Part shown: positions 1 through 7,741 of the stretch, piece by piece
Layout: every line of letters starts with the position of its first letter
Numbering within the stretch: the stretch's first letter is position 1
Assembly (NCBI GenBank): GCA_005888075.1
Contig: VBKD01000038.1
Location: 1 to 11,594 of the forward strand
DNA: 11,594 bases
Direction of reading: 5' to 3'
From: Chloroflexota bacterium
GTDB lineage: Bacteria; Chloroflexota; Dormibacteria; Dormibacterales; Dormibacteraceae
Program-made: the position numbers and the translations under genes
Notes under the pieces: generated by a model
Told to the model about the DNA's origin: nothing
Database searches by the model: none
The model's input: only the letters and a program-made list of their open reading frames with translations

Positions 1-1480
1 TCACCTTCGACAGGTCGAACGGCACGTCGAGGTAGTTGTCGCGGAAGTCCTTGTTCTGCTCCGGGTCGAGCACTTCCAGCAAAGCTGACGAAGGGTCGCC
101 GCGCCAGTCCGCGCCGATCTTGTCGACCTCGTCCAGCATGAAGACCGGGTCGTTGGACTCGGCACGCCGGATGGCTTGCAGGATGCGGCCGGGCATGGCA
201 CCGATGTAGGTGCGCCGGTGGCCGCGGATCTCCGCCTCGTCGTGCACGCCGCCCAGCGACGCGCGCGCGAACTTGCGGCCCATCGCTCGCGCGATCGACT
301 GGCCCAGCGAGGTCTTGCCCACGCCGGGCGGTCCGACAAAGCACAGGATCGGCTCGCGTCCATGCTCGGTCGCGCCGCGCTCCTGCTTCAGGCGCCGCAC
401 CGCGAGGTGCTCGACGATGCGCTGCTTGATCTTGTCGAGGTCGTAGTGGTCCGCGTCGAGGATCTGTCGCGCCTTCTTCACGTCGACCTCACCGCCGGTC
501 GACACGTTCCAGGGCAGCGAGACGATGAGCTCGAGGTACGTCCGGATGACTGACGATTCCGGCGACGCCGACGGGATGCGCTCGAGACGAGCGATCTCGC
601 GATCGGCTTCGCGCTTCGCCTCGGGTGGCAGCCCGGCCTTTTCGATCCGCTCGCGCAGCTCGCTCAGCTCCGCGTGCTCGGTGTCAAGCTCGCCCAGCTC
701 ACGCTGGATGGCCTTGAGCTGCTCGCGCAGGAAGTACTCGCGCTGCGCCTTGCCCATCTGCTCTTCCGCTTGCGACTGGATCTTGCGCCCCAGCTCGAGG
801 ACCTCGAGCTCATGCGACATGTGGCCGAGCAGACGCTCGAGCTTCACCTTCGCCGAGTCGAGCTCGAGGATCTCCTGCCGCTGCTCGGTCGTCAGCCTGA
901 TGTGATTGGCGATGTAGTACGCGAGATGGATCGGGTCGTCGATGGCGCCGGCCGCACCGGCCAGCTCTGCCGGCAGGTGGGGAGCCAGTGAGACGAGCTG
1001 CTGGAACGACGAGATGGCGCGCCGCATCAACGCCTCGCGCTCGATCGTTAGAAAGTTGTCGGTGGACTCGGGATACATCTCTACGGCGCATGTCAGGTAA
1101 GGGTCTTCGGCGATCGCCTCGGTCAGGCGAATGCGGCGCAGTCCGAGCACCGCGAGCTGCACCGTGCCGTCGGGCAGCTTGAGCATGTGCTGCACGCGCA
1201 CCATCGCGCCCACGTGGTGGATGTCCTTGAAGCCGACCTCCTCAGCCGACTCGTCGAGCTGCGTGGCGACCGCGATGTGCCGCTCCACGCCGGTGAGGTC
1301 CTCGAGCAGCTGCAAGGATTTCTTGCGTCCGACCGAGAGCGGAATGAATATCCGCGGATACACCACCGTGGACTTCAGCGGCAGTATCGGAAGGTGCGAA
1401 GGGACGGCGCCCTCCAGATTCGGTGCGGGAACCTCGCTCACAAGAGCGATGCTACCGCCTAATTCCCTCCCAACTGGCAT
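1..1480 (-). CDS. lon: ATP-dependent protease Lon (N-terminal part, cut by left window edge)
   Basis: Lon is a cytoplasmic AAA+ serine protease that unfolds and degrades damaged and regulatory proteins. The minus-strand frame is open without a stop from 1480 to the window edge (493 residues seen; the family is about 800). The N-terminal substrate-binding domain starts near residue 30 with LPILPLKSTVVYPRIFIPL, followed by the coiled helical region (EQMGKAQREYFLREQLKAIQ, near residue 245). The AAA+ module has a Walker A motif GPPGVGKT at residues 383-390 and a Walker B motif FMLDEVDK at 447-454. The sensor region, the rest of the AAA+ domain and the Ser-Lys protease domain lie beyond the left edge. 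ATG at 1480 is the longest start, but it has no clear ribosome binding site and leaves only 12 nt to the divergent glmU start. GTG at 1441, still well before the first conserved residues, is a good alternative. Identity is very secure; the start is not. Confidence 0.96.
   Translation of the reverse strand, partial: MPVGRELGGSIALVSEVPAPNLEGAVPSHLPILPLKSTVVYPRIFIPLSVGRKKSLQLLEDLTGVERHIAVATQLDESAEEVGFKDIHHVGAMVRVQHMLKLPDGTVQLAVLGLRRIRLTEAIAEDPYLTCAVEMYPESTDNFLTIEREALMRRAISSFQQLVSLAPHLPAELAGAAGAIDDPIHLAYYIANHIRLTTEQRQEILELDSAKVKLERLLGHMSHELEVLELGRKIQSQAEEQMGKAQREYFLREQLKAIQRELGELDTEHAELSELRERIEKAGLPPEAKREADREIARLERIPSASPESSVIRTYLELIVSLPWNVSTGGEVDVKKARQILDADHYDLDKIKQRIVEHLAVRRLKQERGATEHGREPILCFVGPPGVGKTSLGQSIARAMGRKFARASLGGVHDEAEIRGHRRTYIGAMPGRILQAIRRAESNDPVFMLDEVDKIGADWRGDPSSALLEVLDPEQNKDFRDNYLDVPFDLSKV
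1449..1454 (-). promoter_or_regulatory. Possible -10 element for lon
   Basis: On the minus strand TAGCAT (1454 to 1449) lies 7 nt before the in-frame GTG at 1441. If it is a -10 box, transcription would start at or one base before this GTG and give a leaderless or near-leaderless lon mRNA. No convincing -35 is seen at the usual distance. Short motif in GC-rich DNA, so weak. Confidence 0.2.
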
Positions 1481-1483
1481 AAT
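1478..1483 (+). promoter_or_regulatory. Possible -10 element for the glmU operon
   Basis: CATAAT matches the TATAAT consensus at 5 of 6 bases and stands out in GC-rich surroundings. The expected transcription start is near 1490, only about 3 nt before the CTG proposed as the glmU start, which implies an almost leaderless message. A -35 with good match is not visible. It overlaps the ATG proposed for lon on the other strand. Confidence 0.3.
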
Positions 1484-1492
1484 CGTCTGAAG

Positions 1493-2824
1493 CTGAGCCC
1501 ATCGCTAACGGCCGTCATACTCGCCGCCGGTTACGGCACCCGCATGCGGTCGCGTGTTCCCAAAGTCCTTCATCCGATCTGCGGCCGTCCCATGATCGAT
1601 TGGGTGCTGCAGGCGGTCACCGAGGCCGGCGCCAAGGACGTCAAGGTCATCGCCAACCCGCATCACGCCGAGGTTGCCGCGCACCTGGACGGCAAGGCGG
1701 AGGTCGTGTACCAGCGGGACCCGAAGGGCACGGCCCACGCGCTGCTTCAGATTCCGGCCGATGAGCTCGAGAAGATGCAGGTGCTCGTCGTCAACGGCGA
1801 TTCACCTCTGCTGACCGCGGCCTCGATTCTCAACCTTGTCCACCAGCATCAGGAAGCGGGCGCTCCGGCGACCATCGCCAGCGTCGAAGATCCCACCCGC
1901 GATGACGGCCGCATCATCCGCGCCGCCGACGGCTCGCTCGAGCGCATCGTCGAGCGCAAGGACGCGACGCCCGAGTTGCGCCAGACCGTCCACGAGTTCA
2001 ATGTCGGCCTCTACTGCTTCGATGGGGCCAGGCTTGCCGAAGCGCTGGCCAAGGTGACCGACGACAACAAAGCGGGCGAGTTCTACCTCACTGATGTGTT
2101 CCTGCACATGAAGCCGGTCACGGTGGTCAAGCTGTCCGATCCCGGAGAAGCAATGGGTGTCAAGGACCGCATCCGGCTTGCCAAGGCGATCCAGGTCTTG
2201 CGCACGAGGCTGCTCGAGCAGTGCATGGCGGGCGGCGTGACCATCGTCGATCCGGCCAGCACGTTCATCGACGCTGACGTAACCGTCGGCGAGGACACCG
2301 TGATCGAGCCCTTCACGGTTCTGAAGGGACACACCGCGATTGGGGCCGAGTGCCGCATCGGCCCGCATGTCTACATAGAAGACGCGAGGATCGGCGATCG
2401 CTCGGACTGCGGCCCCTTCGTCAAGGTGCGCCCGGGCACCGAGATTGCCGAGGACGTGCACATCGGTAGTTTCGCCGAGCTCGTCCGGACGAAGGTCGGC
2501 CGGGGCAGCAGGGTGCCGCACGTCTCCTACCTCGGCGACACCGATCTGGGCGAGGATGCAAACATCGGCGCTGGTACGATCACGGCCAACTTCGACGGCA
2601 CCAAGAAGAACCGGACTCAAATTGGGGACGGCGCGTTCGTCGGGGTGGACACGATGCTGGTCGCGCCCGTCAAACTTGGGAAGGGATCACGCACCGGCGC
2701 CGGTTCCGTGGTGACGAAGGACGTGCCCGATGGCGCGACAGCCGTCGGCGTTCCAGCTAGGGTGATTCGGAGGAAACAGGTGAGCGCTGACCGGAACTCG
2801 GATTCCAGATCGGGCACCCGGTGA
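1493..2824 (+). CDS. glmU: Bifunctional UDP-N-acetylglucosamine pyrophosphorylase / glucosamine-1-phosphate N-acetyltransferase
   Basis: GlmU makes UDP-GlcNAc for peptidoglycan: it acetylates glucosamine-1-phosphate with acetyl-CoA, then joins the product to UTP. The N-terminal nucleotidyltransferase domain carries the signature LAAGYGTRM (residues 10-18) followed by PKVLH (23-27), and VVNGDSPLL with the metal-binding Asp. The C-terminal half is a left-handed beta-helix of hexapeptide repeats; HVSYLGD holds the acetyltransferase catalytic His, followed by the NIGAGTI and NFDG motifs. Length is 443 residues against about 456 in E. coli. An ATG exists at 1544 but would delete the LAAGxGT nucleotide-binding loop. 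The frame opens after a TAA at 1460, and the only NTG codons before the signature are CTG at 1487 and 1493. CTG 1493 is chosen because it gives a normal leader to the motif. It is first in the operon, and its TGA overlaps the prs GTG by 4 nt. Confidence 0.95.
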   Translation: MSPSLTAVILAAGYGTRMRSRVPKVLHPICGRPMIDWVLQAVTEAGAKDVKVIANPHHAEVAAHLDGKAEVVYQRDPKGTAHALLQIPADELEKMQVLVVNGDSPLLTAASILNLVHQHQEAGAPATIASVEDPTRDDGRIIRAADGSLERIVERKDATPELRQTVHEFNVGLYCFDGARLAEALAKVTDDNKAGEFYLTDVFLHMKPVTVVKLSDPGEAMGVKDRIRLAKAIQVLRTRLLEQCMAGGVTIVDPASTFIDADVTVGEDTVIEPFTVLKGHTAIGAECRIGPHVYIEDARIGDRSDCGPFVKVRPGTEIAEDVHIGSFAELVRTKVGRGSRVPHVSYLGDTDLGEDANIGAGTITANFDGTKKNRTQIGDGAFVGVDTMLVAPVKLGKGSRTGAGSVVTKDVPDGATAVGVPARVIRRKQVSADRNSDSRSGTR

Positions 2825-3810
2825 TCGGGAGGCTGCAGCCCGCGGTCGAATACAGCGGCACGGAGGCCTCGCCATGGGGTGAGCTGAAGCTCATCGCGGC
2901 CAGTGGCAACCCCGCGCTCGCCGAGAAGATCTCGGAGAAGCTCGATGTTCCCCTGACCGACCCGCGCCTGAGGCACTTCCCCGACGGCGAGATCAACGTC
3001 AAGATCGAGGACTCGATGCGCGGGCACGACGTGTTCGTGATCCAGCCCACGAGCCCACCCGTGAACGAGAACCTGATGGAGCTGTTCATCATCCTCGACG
3101 CTCTGCGTCGCGCCTCGGCGGGTCGGGTCACGGCCGTGATCCCGTACTACGGCTACGCCCGCAAGGAGCGCAAGACGCAGCCGAGGGAGCCCATCTCGGC
3201 CAAGCTCGTCGCGAACTTCATCACGCTCGCGGGCGCCGACCGGCTGCTGCTCCTCGACCTGCACGCTGAAGCCATCGAGGGCTTTTTCGATGTGCCGACC
3301 GACCACCTGTCGCCGCACCGCATCTTCTCCGAGTACCTGAAGGACCAGAACCTCAAGCACATCACCATCGTCGCCCCGGACGCCGGCGGCGGCCGCCGAG
3401 CCGAAGCCGTGGCCAACGACCTCGGCGCTCCGATCGCGTTCGGCTACAAGCGCCGATCGGGCGACGACGAGGTCGAGATGATCGCCGTGTCAGGTGACGT
3501 GAAGGGTCGCGACTGCGTGGTGGTGGAGGACATCATCACCACTGGAAGCACCATCTCCAAGCTCGCGACCGCGCTGCGCAAGCAGGGCGCAAACCGAGTG
3601 GTGATCTGCGCCACGCATCCGGTGCTCACCGGCGACGCGCTGGACCGCTTGAAGAACGCTGACGTCGAAGAGGTCATCGTGACCGACTCGGTGCCCATCC
3701 CACCCGACAAGATCGGCCCATCAATCACGGTGCTATCGGTGGCACCTCTGCTCGCTGAAGCGATTATCCGGGTGCACGAAAACCGGAGCGTCAGCGCGCT
3801 CTTCAAGTAG
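2821..3810 (+). CDS. prs: Ribose-phosphate pyrophosphokinase (PRPP synthetase)
   Basis: This enzyme transfers pyrophosphate from ATP to ribose-5-phosphate to make PRPP for purine, pyrimidine, His, Trp and NAD synthesis. The 329 residues align along the whole class I family. RHFPDGEINVKIEDSMRG lies at residues 51-68, IPYYGYARKERK at 107-118 (ATP and flexible region), DLHAEAIEGFFD at 146-157 with the metal-binding His148, the catalytic loop KRR at 210-212, and the PRPP-binding loop EDIITTGST at 236-244. The start is GTG 2821, in a GTGA overlap with the glmU stop, which suggests translational coupling. It gives about 12 residues more than B. subtilis Prs before the conserved region. No other ATG, GTG or TTG in frame fits, and an ATG at 2874 is out of frame. 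The glmU-prs order is seen in many bacteria. Confidence 0.96.
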   Translation: MIGRLQPAVEYSGTEASPWGELKLIAASGNPALAEKISEKLDVPLTDPRLRHFPDGEINVKIEDSMRGHDVFVIQPTSPPVNENLMELFIILDALRRASAGRVTAVIPYYGYARKERKTQPREPISAKLVANFITLAGADRLLLLDLHAEAIEGFFDVPTDHLSPHRIFSEYLKDQNLKHITIVAPDAGGGRRAEAVANDLGAPIAFGYKRRSGDDEVEMIAVSGDVKGRDCVVVEDIITTGSTISKLATALRKQGANRVVICATHPVLTGDALDRLKNADVEEVIVTDSVPIPPDKIGPSITVLSVAPLLAEAIIRVHENRSVSALFK

Positions 3811-3819
3811 TCCTTCGCC

Positions 3820-5175
3820 ATGACTGGCCAGGAATGGATCGAGGTCATCGTCATGCTTCTCTGTTTCGTGTTCGCGGCGCTGGCCAGCGGCACGGAGACG
3901 GCGCTGACGTCGGTCGGCCGCCTGCGGGTCAGGTTCCTGGCCGAGCAGGGCAGCCAGGCCGCCAGCATCTTGCAGCGCCTGCGCGCGGACCCGAACCGAT
4001 TCCTCTCCACGGTGCTGTTCTGCAACACGCTTGCCTTGATCGTCGCGTCGACCGCGGCCGCGCTGCTCAGCGACTCGTTGTTTGCGCGGTGGGGAGTGCC
4101 GGTCGCGTGGCGCTTGTGGCTCACGCTGCTCGTTTCGCTTTTCCTGTCCATCGTCCTTCTGATCGTCGCCGAGGTGACCCCGAAGACGCTGGCGATCTCT
4201 CATGCGGAGCGCTGGGCGCTGTCCGCCGCCGGTCCTGTCGATCGGCTGGCGAGCTTCCTGCGGCCGGTCTTGTTCGTGGTGACCTTCTTCTCGCGCAGCA
4301 TCACAGGCGGGCGGGCCGCCCGAGCCCCGTACCTCACCGAGGATGAGCTGTTGACGCTGCTTCATGTCTCGGAGGAGTCGGGCGTGATCGAGGAGCAGGA
4401 GCACCAGATGATCCACGGGATCATCGAGATCGGGGACAAGACCGTGCGCGAGATCATGATTCCGCGCACCGACATCGTCGCGGTCGAGCGCAACGTCCAA
4501 TTGCGCGAGATCATCAGGCTGTTCAAAGAGCATCGACATACCCGTATGCCGGTCTACGAGGAAAACATCGACCACGTGATCGGCCTCATCCACACCAAAG
4601 ACCTGCTGCTCTTCTACACCCTTTCGACGTCGGAGAAGTTCGACATCGACAAGGTGATTCGGCCCATCGAGTTCACGCCTGAACAAAAGAAGGTGGACGA
4701 GCTGCTCAACGAGATGCGCACCAAGCGGGTGCACATGATGATCGTCGTGGACGAGTACGGCGGTACTGCCGGCCTGGTGACGTTGGAAGACCTGCTGGAG
4801 GAGATCGTCGGCGAGATCCGCGACGAATACGACACCGCTGAGCAGGAACCTCTGCAGATCATCAGCGACCATGAGGCCCTTGTCGAAGCGGGTTTTCCGC
4901 TCGAGGAGCTGAACGAACGTCTTCACCTCGGCATCGAGGAAACGGGCGACTACGACTCGGTTGGCGGATACGTGCATTCGATGCTCGGAAAGATCGCCGA
5001 GACCGGCGACTCGTTCAACGCGGGCCGGGCGAAATGGGCAGTCGAGAAGGTGAAAGGCCGCCGCATCGAGACGATCCGGCTGACCGCGGAGCAGCCGTGG
5101 CCGAGGGACGAGCACGACCGGCGCAACGGAACACGAGAATCGCGCGTGGAGGAAGAGACTGGCCACTTATCGTGA
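3820..5175 (+). CDS. CNNM-domain / CBS-pair / CorC_HlyC-domain membrane protein
   Basis: This is a member of the CNNM/HlyC-CorC family, whose better-studied members are magnesium (sometimes sodium-coupled) transporters or efflux factors; older databases call them hemolysins. The N-terminal DUF21/CNNM domain (about residues 1-180) has hydrophobic segments near 7-27, 65-85, 98-118 and 140-158, with the family motifs SGTETAL (23-29) and EVTPKTLAI (118-126). A CBS pair spans about 205-330 (from VREIMIPRTDIV to TLEDLLEEIVGEI), including VVDEYGGTAGLVT. The CorC_HlyC domain is at about 345-425 (DYDSVGGYV at 378-386). The tail after 425 is charged and probably disordered. ATG 3820 lies 9 nt after the prs stop. 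The 3' end overlaps the proposed recO start by 17 nt. Ion specificity cannot be read from the sequence. Confidence 0.93.
   Translation: MTGQEWIEVIVMLLCFVFAALASGTETALTSVGRLRVRFLAEQGSQAASILQRLRADPNRFLSTVLFCNTLALIVASTAAALLSDSLFARWGVPVAWRLWLTLLVSLFLSIVLLIVAEVTPKTLAISHAERWALSAAGPVDRLASFLRPVLFVVTFFSRSITGGRAARAPYLTEDELLTLLHVSEESGVIEEQEHQMIHGIIEIGDKTVREIMIPRTDIVAVERNVQLREIIRLFKEHRHTRMPVYEENIDHVIGLIHTKDLLLFYTLSTSEKFDIDKVIRPIEFTPEQKKVDELLNEMRTKRVHMMIVVDEYGGTAGLVTLEDLLEEIVGEIRDEYDTAEQEPLQIISDHEALVEAGFPLEELNERLHLGIEETGDYDSVGGYVHSMLGKIAETGDSFNAGRAKWAVEKVKGRRIETIRLTAEQPWPRDEHDRRNGTRESRVEEETGHLS
5148..5154 (+). promoter_or_regulatory. Shine-Dalgarno sequence that decides the recO start
   Basis: GGAGGAA, inside the 3' end of the upstream membrane-protein gene, lies 4 nt before CTG 5159 (6 nt if the core is taken as GGAGG at 5148-5152). 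It is one of the strongest ribosome-binding-site matches in the window, and it supports CTG as the recO initiator over GTG 5186. Confidence 0.6.
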
Positions 5176-5920
5176 CCGCGCCGTCGTGCTGCGCAAGCTC
5201 GATTACGGCGAGGCCGACCGCATCTTCACTTTGCTGACCCGGACGCACGGCAAGGTGGGCGCGATCGCCAAGGGCGCGCGCCGGCCAGAGTCGAAGCTGG
5301 GGCCGTCTCTCGAGTTGTATGGCCACGTCGACGTGCTGCTGGCCAAGGGCCGGGGCGATCTCGACGTGGTGGCGCAGGTACAGCGCGTGCCGGGATACCG
5401 CATCGAGGGTGATATGGAGCGCATGGCGCACGCGGCGCTGATCGCCGAGCTCTCGGAGCGCGTCTGCGAGGACCGGCACCCGGTCGATGGGGTGTACGAG
5501 CTGGCCGTGCTGTCGCTGGATGAGCTGTCTCGCGAGTCGGACCCGCGGCGGGCGTCGGCCTATTTCCTGATGACCGCCCTGGATTTGCTGGGCTACGCGC
5601 CGCAGCTGTCGGCTTGCGTGTCGTGCGAGCGTGCGCTCGAGGCGAAGCCGGCGGCGTTCAGCGCCGAAGCCGGCGGGTTCCTGGACGAGCGTTGCGCGCT
5701 GCCGGGGATGCCGCTCGTCCCGCTGGCCACGATCAAGGTGCTGCGCTTGATGGCGTCAGGCGATCTGGACACGTACCGCCGGCTGAAGCTGGACGCGACC
5801 TTGATGGGATCGATCGAAGGAGTGCTGACCGCCCAGCTGGAACACCACCTGGACCGCCGCCTGAAGTCGCTGCAATTCATACACGCGATGGTTCCCTCTC
5901 CCCGCAGGGGAGAGGGTTAG
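5159..5920 (+). CDS. recO: DNA repair protein RecO
   Basis: RecO works with RecR (and RecF) to load RecA onto SSB-coated single-stranded DNA during gap repair. From CTG 5159 the protein is 253 residues, normal for the family. The N-terminal OB fold begins YRDRAVVLRKLDYGEADRI, with GKVGAIAKGARRPES following. The C-terminal helical domain contains a zinc-binding region with C153, C156 and C179; the expected fourth Cys position is Pro182, so only three of four ligands are visible. GTG 5186 is the only other normal start and would remove the conserved first strand, while CTG 5159 has a good Shine-Dalgarno sequence. The last residues, VPSPRRGEG, are encoded by a dispersed hairpin repeat. RecO is poorly conserved in sequence, but N-terminal motif, size, zinc region and position before glycyl-tRNA synthetase agree. 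Confidence 0.88.
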   Translation: MATYRDRAVVLRKLDYGEADRIFTLLTRTHGKVGAIAKGARRPESKLGPSLELYGHVDVLLAKGRGDLDVVAQVQRVPGYRIEGDMERMAHAALIAELSERVCEDRHPVDGVYELAVLSLDELSRESDPRRASAYFLMTALDLLGYAPQLSACVSCERALEAKPAAFSAEAGGFLDERCALPGMPLVPLATIKVLRLMASGDLDTYRRLKLDATLMGSIEGVLTAQLEHHLDRRLKSLQFIHAMVPSPRRGEG

Positions 5921-5932
5921 GGAGAGGGCCAA
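5892..5932 (+). repeat. Dispersed GC-rich hairpin repeat at the recO 3' end
   Basis: CCCTCTCCCC at 5894-5903 and GGGGAGAGGG at 5907-5916 form a perfect 10-bp stem with a GCA loop, followed by TTAGGGAGAGGGCC. The same kind of element (CCCTCTCCCC-loop-GGGGAGAGGGTTAGGG) is widely dispersed in bacterial genomes and metagenomes, often translated spuriously as PNPLP-GERE-like peptides; that is from memory, not a search. Here it spans the end of recO, supplies its TAG stop (5918-5920), and ends just before glyQS. There is no U-run after the stem, so it is not a standard intrinsic terminator, but it could pause transcription or protect mRNA. Confidence 0.8.
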
Positions 5933-5939
5933 GAAAGAA

Positions 5940-7256
5940 GTGCCAGTCTCCCGCGAGCAGCTCATGGACAAGATCGTCGCCCTGACCAAGCGGCGCGGCT
6001 TCCTGTACCCGTCGAGCGAGATCTACGGCGGGATCTCGGGCTTTTACGACTACGGCCCGTACGGGGTGGCGATGAAGCGCGCGATCCGCGACCTGTGGTG
6101 GCGCCACATGGTGGAGCTGCGCGACGACGTGGTGGGTCTGGAGTCGACGCTGATCATGCCGTCGGAGGTGTGGGCCGCCTCCGGACACCTGACCAACTTC
6201 GTCGACCCGCTGCGCCAGTGCCTGGGCGAATGCAAGAAGAGGTGGCGCGCCGACCACGTGTTGGGCGACCGGTGCCCGGAATGCGGCGGCCCGCTCGACG
6301 ACGCCAGGATGTTCAACCTCATGTTCAAGACCCACGTCGGCCCCGTGGAGGACCGCGCTTCTGAGGTTTACCTGCGACCTGAAACGGCGCAGGGCATGTT
6401 CGTCGACTTCAAGAACGTCGTGAACTCGACGCGCGTGCGCGTCCCGTTCGGCATCGCTCAGCAGGGCCGCGCGTTCCGCAACGAGATCACGCCGGGAAAC
6501 TTCATCTTTCGCGTCCGCGAGTTCGAGTTGATGGAGATGGAGTATTTCGTCCGCCCGCACCACGATGAGGAAGCATTCGACTACTGGCGGAAGGAGCGGC
6601 TTCGCTGGTACACGGACGTGCTTGGCGTGAAGAGGGAGCGCCTGCGCATGTACGACCACCCGAAGGAATCGCTGTCGCACTACTCGAAGCAGACCACTGA
6701 CATCGAATATGAATTTCCATTCGGATGGGGCGAGCTCGAAGGCATCGCGAACCGAACGGACTTCGACCTGACCGTCCATCAGGAGCGCTCGAAGCAGGAC
6801 CTCACGTACATGGACCCGGAGACCAACGAGCGTTATCTGCCGTGGGTCATCGAGCCGGCGGTGGGCGCGGACCGGGTCCTGATCACGCTCCTTCTGGACG
6901 CCTACGACGAAGACGTGGTGAACAACGAGCCGCGCGTGGTTCTGCGCCTGCACCCGAACGTGGCGCCGGTCCAGGTCGCCGTTGTTCCCCTGTCTAAGAA
7001 GCAGGAGCTGATCGACGTCGCCCAGCGAGTCCAGCAATCGCTCCGCGGCCAGTTCCGAGTCGAGTACGACCAGACAGGCGGCAACATCGGCCGCCGCTAC
7101 CGCCGCCAGGACGAGATCGGCACGCCCTTCTGCATCACCGTCGACTTCGACACATTGCAAGACGAGGCGGTGACCATCCGCCTCCGCGACACCACAGAGC
7201 AGGAGCGCGTGAAGATCGCGGCACTTCCCGAACGGCTGGTCACACTGACGAGCTGA
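5940..7256 (+). CDS. glyQS: Glycine--tRNA ligase, homodimeric type
   Basis: This class II synthetase charges tRNA-Gly with glycine in the cytoplasm. The 438 residues match the eukaryote/archaea/Thermus-like homodimeric enzyme, not the alpha2-beta2 GlyQ/GlyS type. Motif 1 is around 40-60. A zinc-binding insertion has C94, C98, C112 and C115. YLRPETAQG (144-152) and FRNEITPGNF (179-188, motif 2) form the active site, and EPAVGADRV (305-313) is motif 3. The anticodon-binding domain runs from about 340 (APVQVAVVPL) to the end. GTG 5940 is the start: the following PVSREQLMDKIVALTKRRGFLYPSSEIYGG is the usual N-terminus. A weak purine-rich AAGAAAGAA precedes it. It begins 19 nt after the recO stop, beyond the hairpin repeat, and probably shares the operon. 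Confidence 0.97.
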   Translation: MPVSREQLMDKIVALTKRRGFLYPSSEIYGGISGFYDYGPYGVAMKRAIRDLWWRHMVELRDDVVGLESTLIMPSEVWAASGHLTNFVDPLRQCLGECKKRWRADHVLGDRCPECGGPLDDARMFNLMFKTHVGPVEDRASEVYLRPETAQGMFVDFKNVVNSTRVRVPFGIAQQGRAFRNEITPGNFIFRVREFELMEMEYFVRPHHDEEAFDYWRKERLRWYTDVLGVKRERLRMYDHPKESLSHYSKQTTDIEYEFPFGWGELEGIANRTDFDLTVHQERSKQDLTYMDPETNERYLPWVIEPAVGADRVLITLLLDAYDEDVVNNEPRVVLRLHPNVAPVQVAVVPLSKKQELIDVAQRVQQSLRGQFRVEYDQTGGNIGRRYRRQDEIGTPFCITVDFDTLQDEAVTIRLRDTTEQERVKIAALPERLVTLTS

Positions 7257-7267
7257 CCGTAGGTCCG

Positions 7268-7741
7268 ATGAAGGTCACCATCGCCGCCGAGGCTTTCGAT
7301 TCACCCGACGCACGCCGGCTCATCGCGTCCCTCGACGAGCACCTGTCCAGCCTGTACACGTCTGACCAGATGTTTGGGCCGAACTTCAAGGCGGAGCAGA
7401 TTGGCGCCGGGCTGGGCACGTTCGTCGTGGCCCGGGCCGATGGACGTGCCATCGCCTGCGGTGCGCTGCGAAAGCTGGACGGCACAACGGCCGAGGTGAA
7501 GCGAATGTACGTCGAGCCAGAGGTGCGCGGCCGTGGCGTCGCCAAGCAAATCCTCGACCATCTCGAAAACAGCGCGCGGGAAATGGGCGTCCACCGCCTG
7601 GTCCTGGAGACGGGCATCTACCAGGCGGAGGCGATAGGCCTGTACCGACGAACGGGGTTCAAGCCAATCCGTTGCTGGGGCGAATACGCCGATTCGCTGA
7701 CCAGCGTCTGCTTCGAGAAGGCGATCGAGTCCCCCGCCTAA
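7268..7741 (+). CDS. GNAT-family N-acetyltransferase
   Basis: This is a 157-residue member of the Gcn5-related acetyltransferases, which move an acetyl group from acetyl-CoA to an amine. The core is clear: strand FVVARADGRAIACGALR (52-68), VKRMYVEPEVRGRGVAKQIL (78-96) with the acetyl-CoA pyrophosphate-binding R-G-R-G-V-A (87-92), and motif B LVLETGIYQAEAIGLYRRTGF (111-131). The substrate cannot be told; the family covers amino acids, polyamines, antibiotics and protein N-termini. ATG 7268 lies 11 nt after the glyQS stop, so it is likely the last gene of the plus-strand run. Its TAA (7739-7741) overlaps the stop of the convergent MFS gene. Confidence 0.9.
   Translation: MKVTIAAEAFDSPDARRLIASLDEHLSSLYTSDQMFGPNFKAEQIGAGLGTFVVARADGRAIACGALRKLDGTTAEVKRMYVEPEVRGRGVAKQILDHLENSAREMGVHRLVLETGIYQAEAIGLYRRTGFKPIRCWGEYADSLTSVCFEKAIESPA

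Noticed and set aside
1544..2824. glmU starting at ATG 1544
   Set aside because: It would remove the LAAGYGTR part of the nucleotide-binding signature that every active GlmU needs.
3733..5166. 477-codon open frame on the minus strand opposite prs and the CNNM/CorC gene
   Set aside because: Its product is rich in Arg, Gln, His and Asp with no recognisable domain, and the opposite strand carries well-conserved genes; it is a GC-rich antisense shadow.
5877..7160. 427-codon open frame on the minus strand opposite glyQS
   Set aside because: Antisense shadow of glycyl-tRNA synthetase; its first-to-last residues show no domain, and its end is the translated hairpin repeat.
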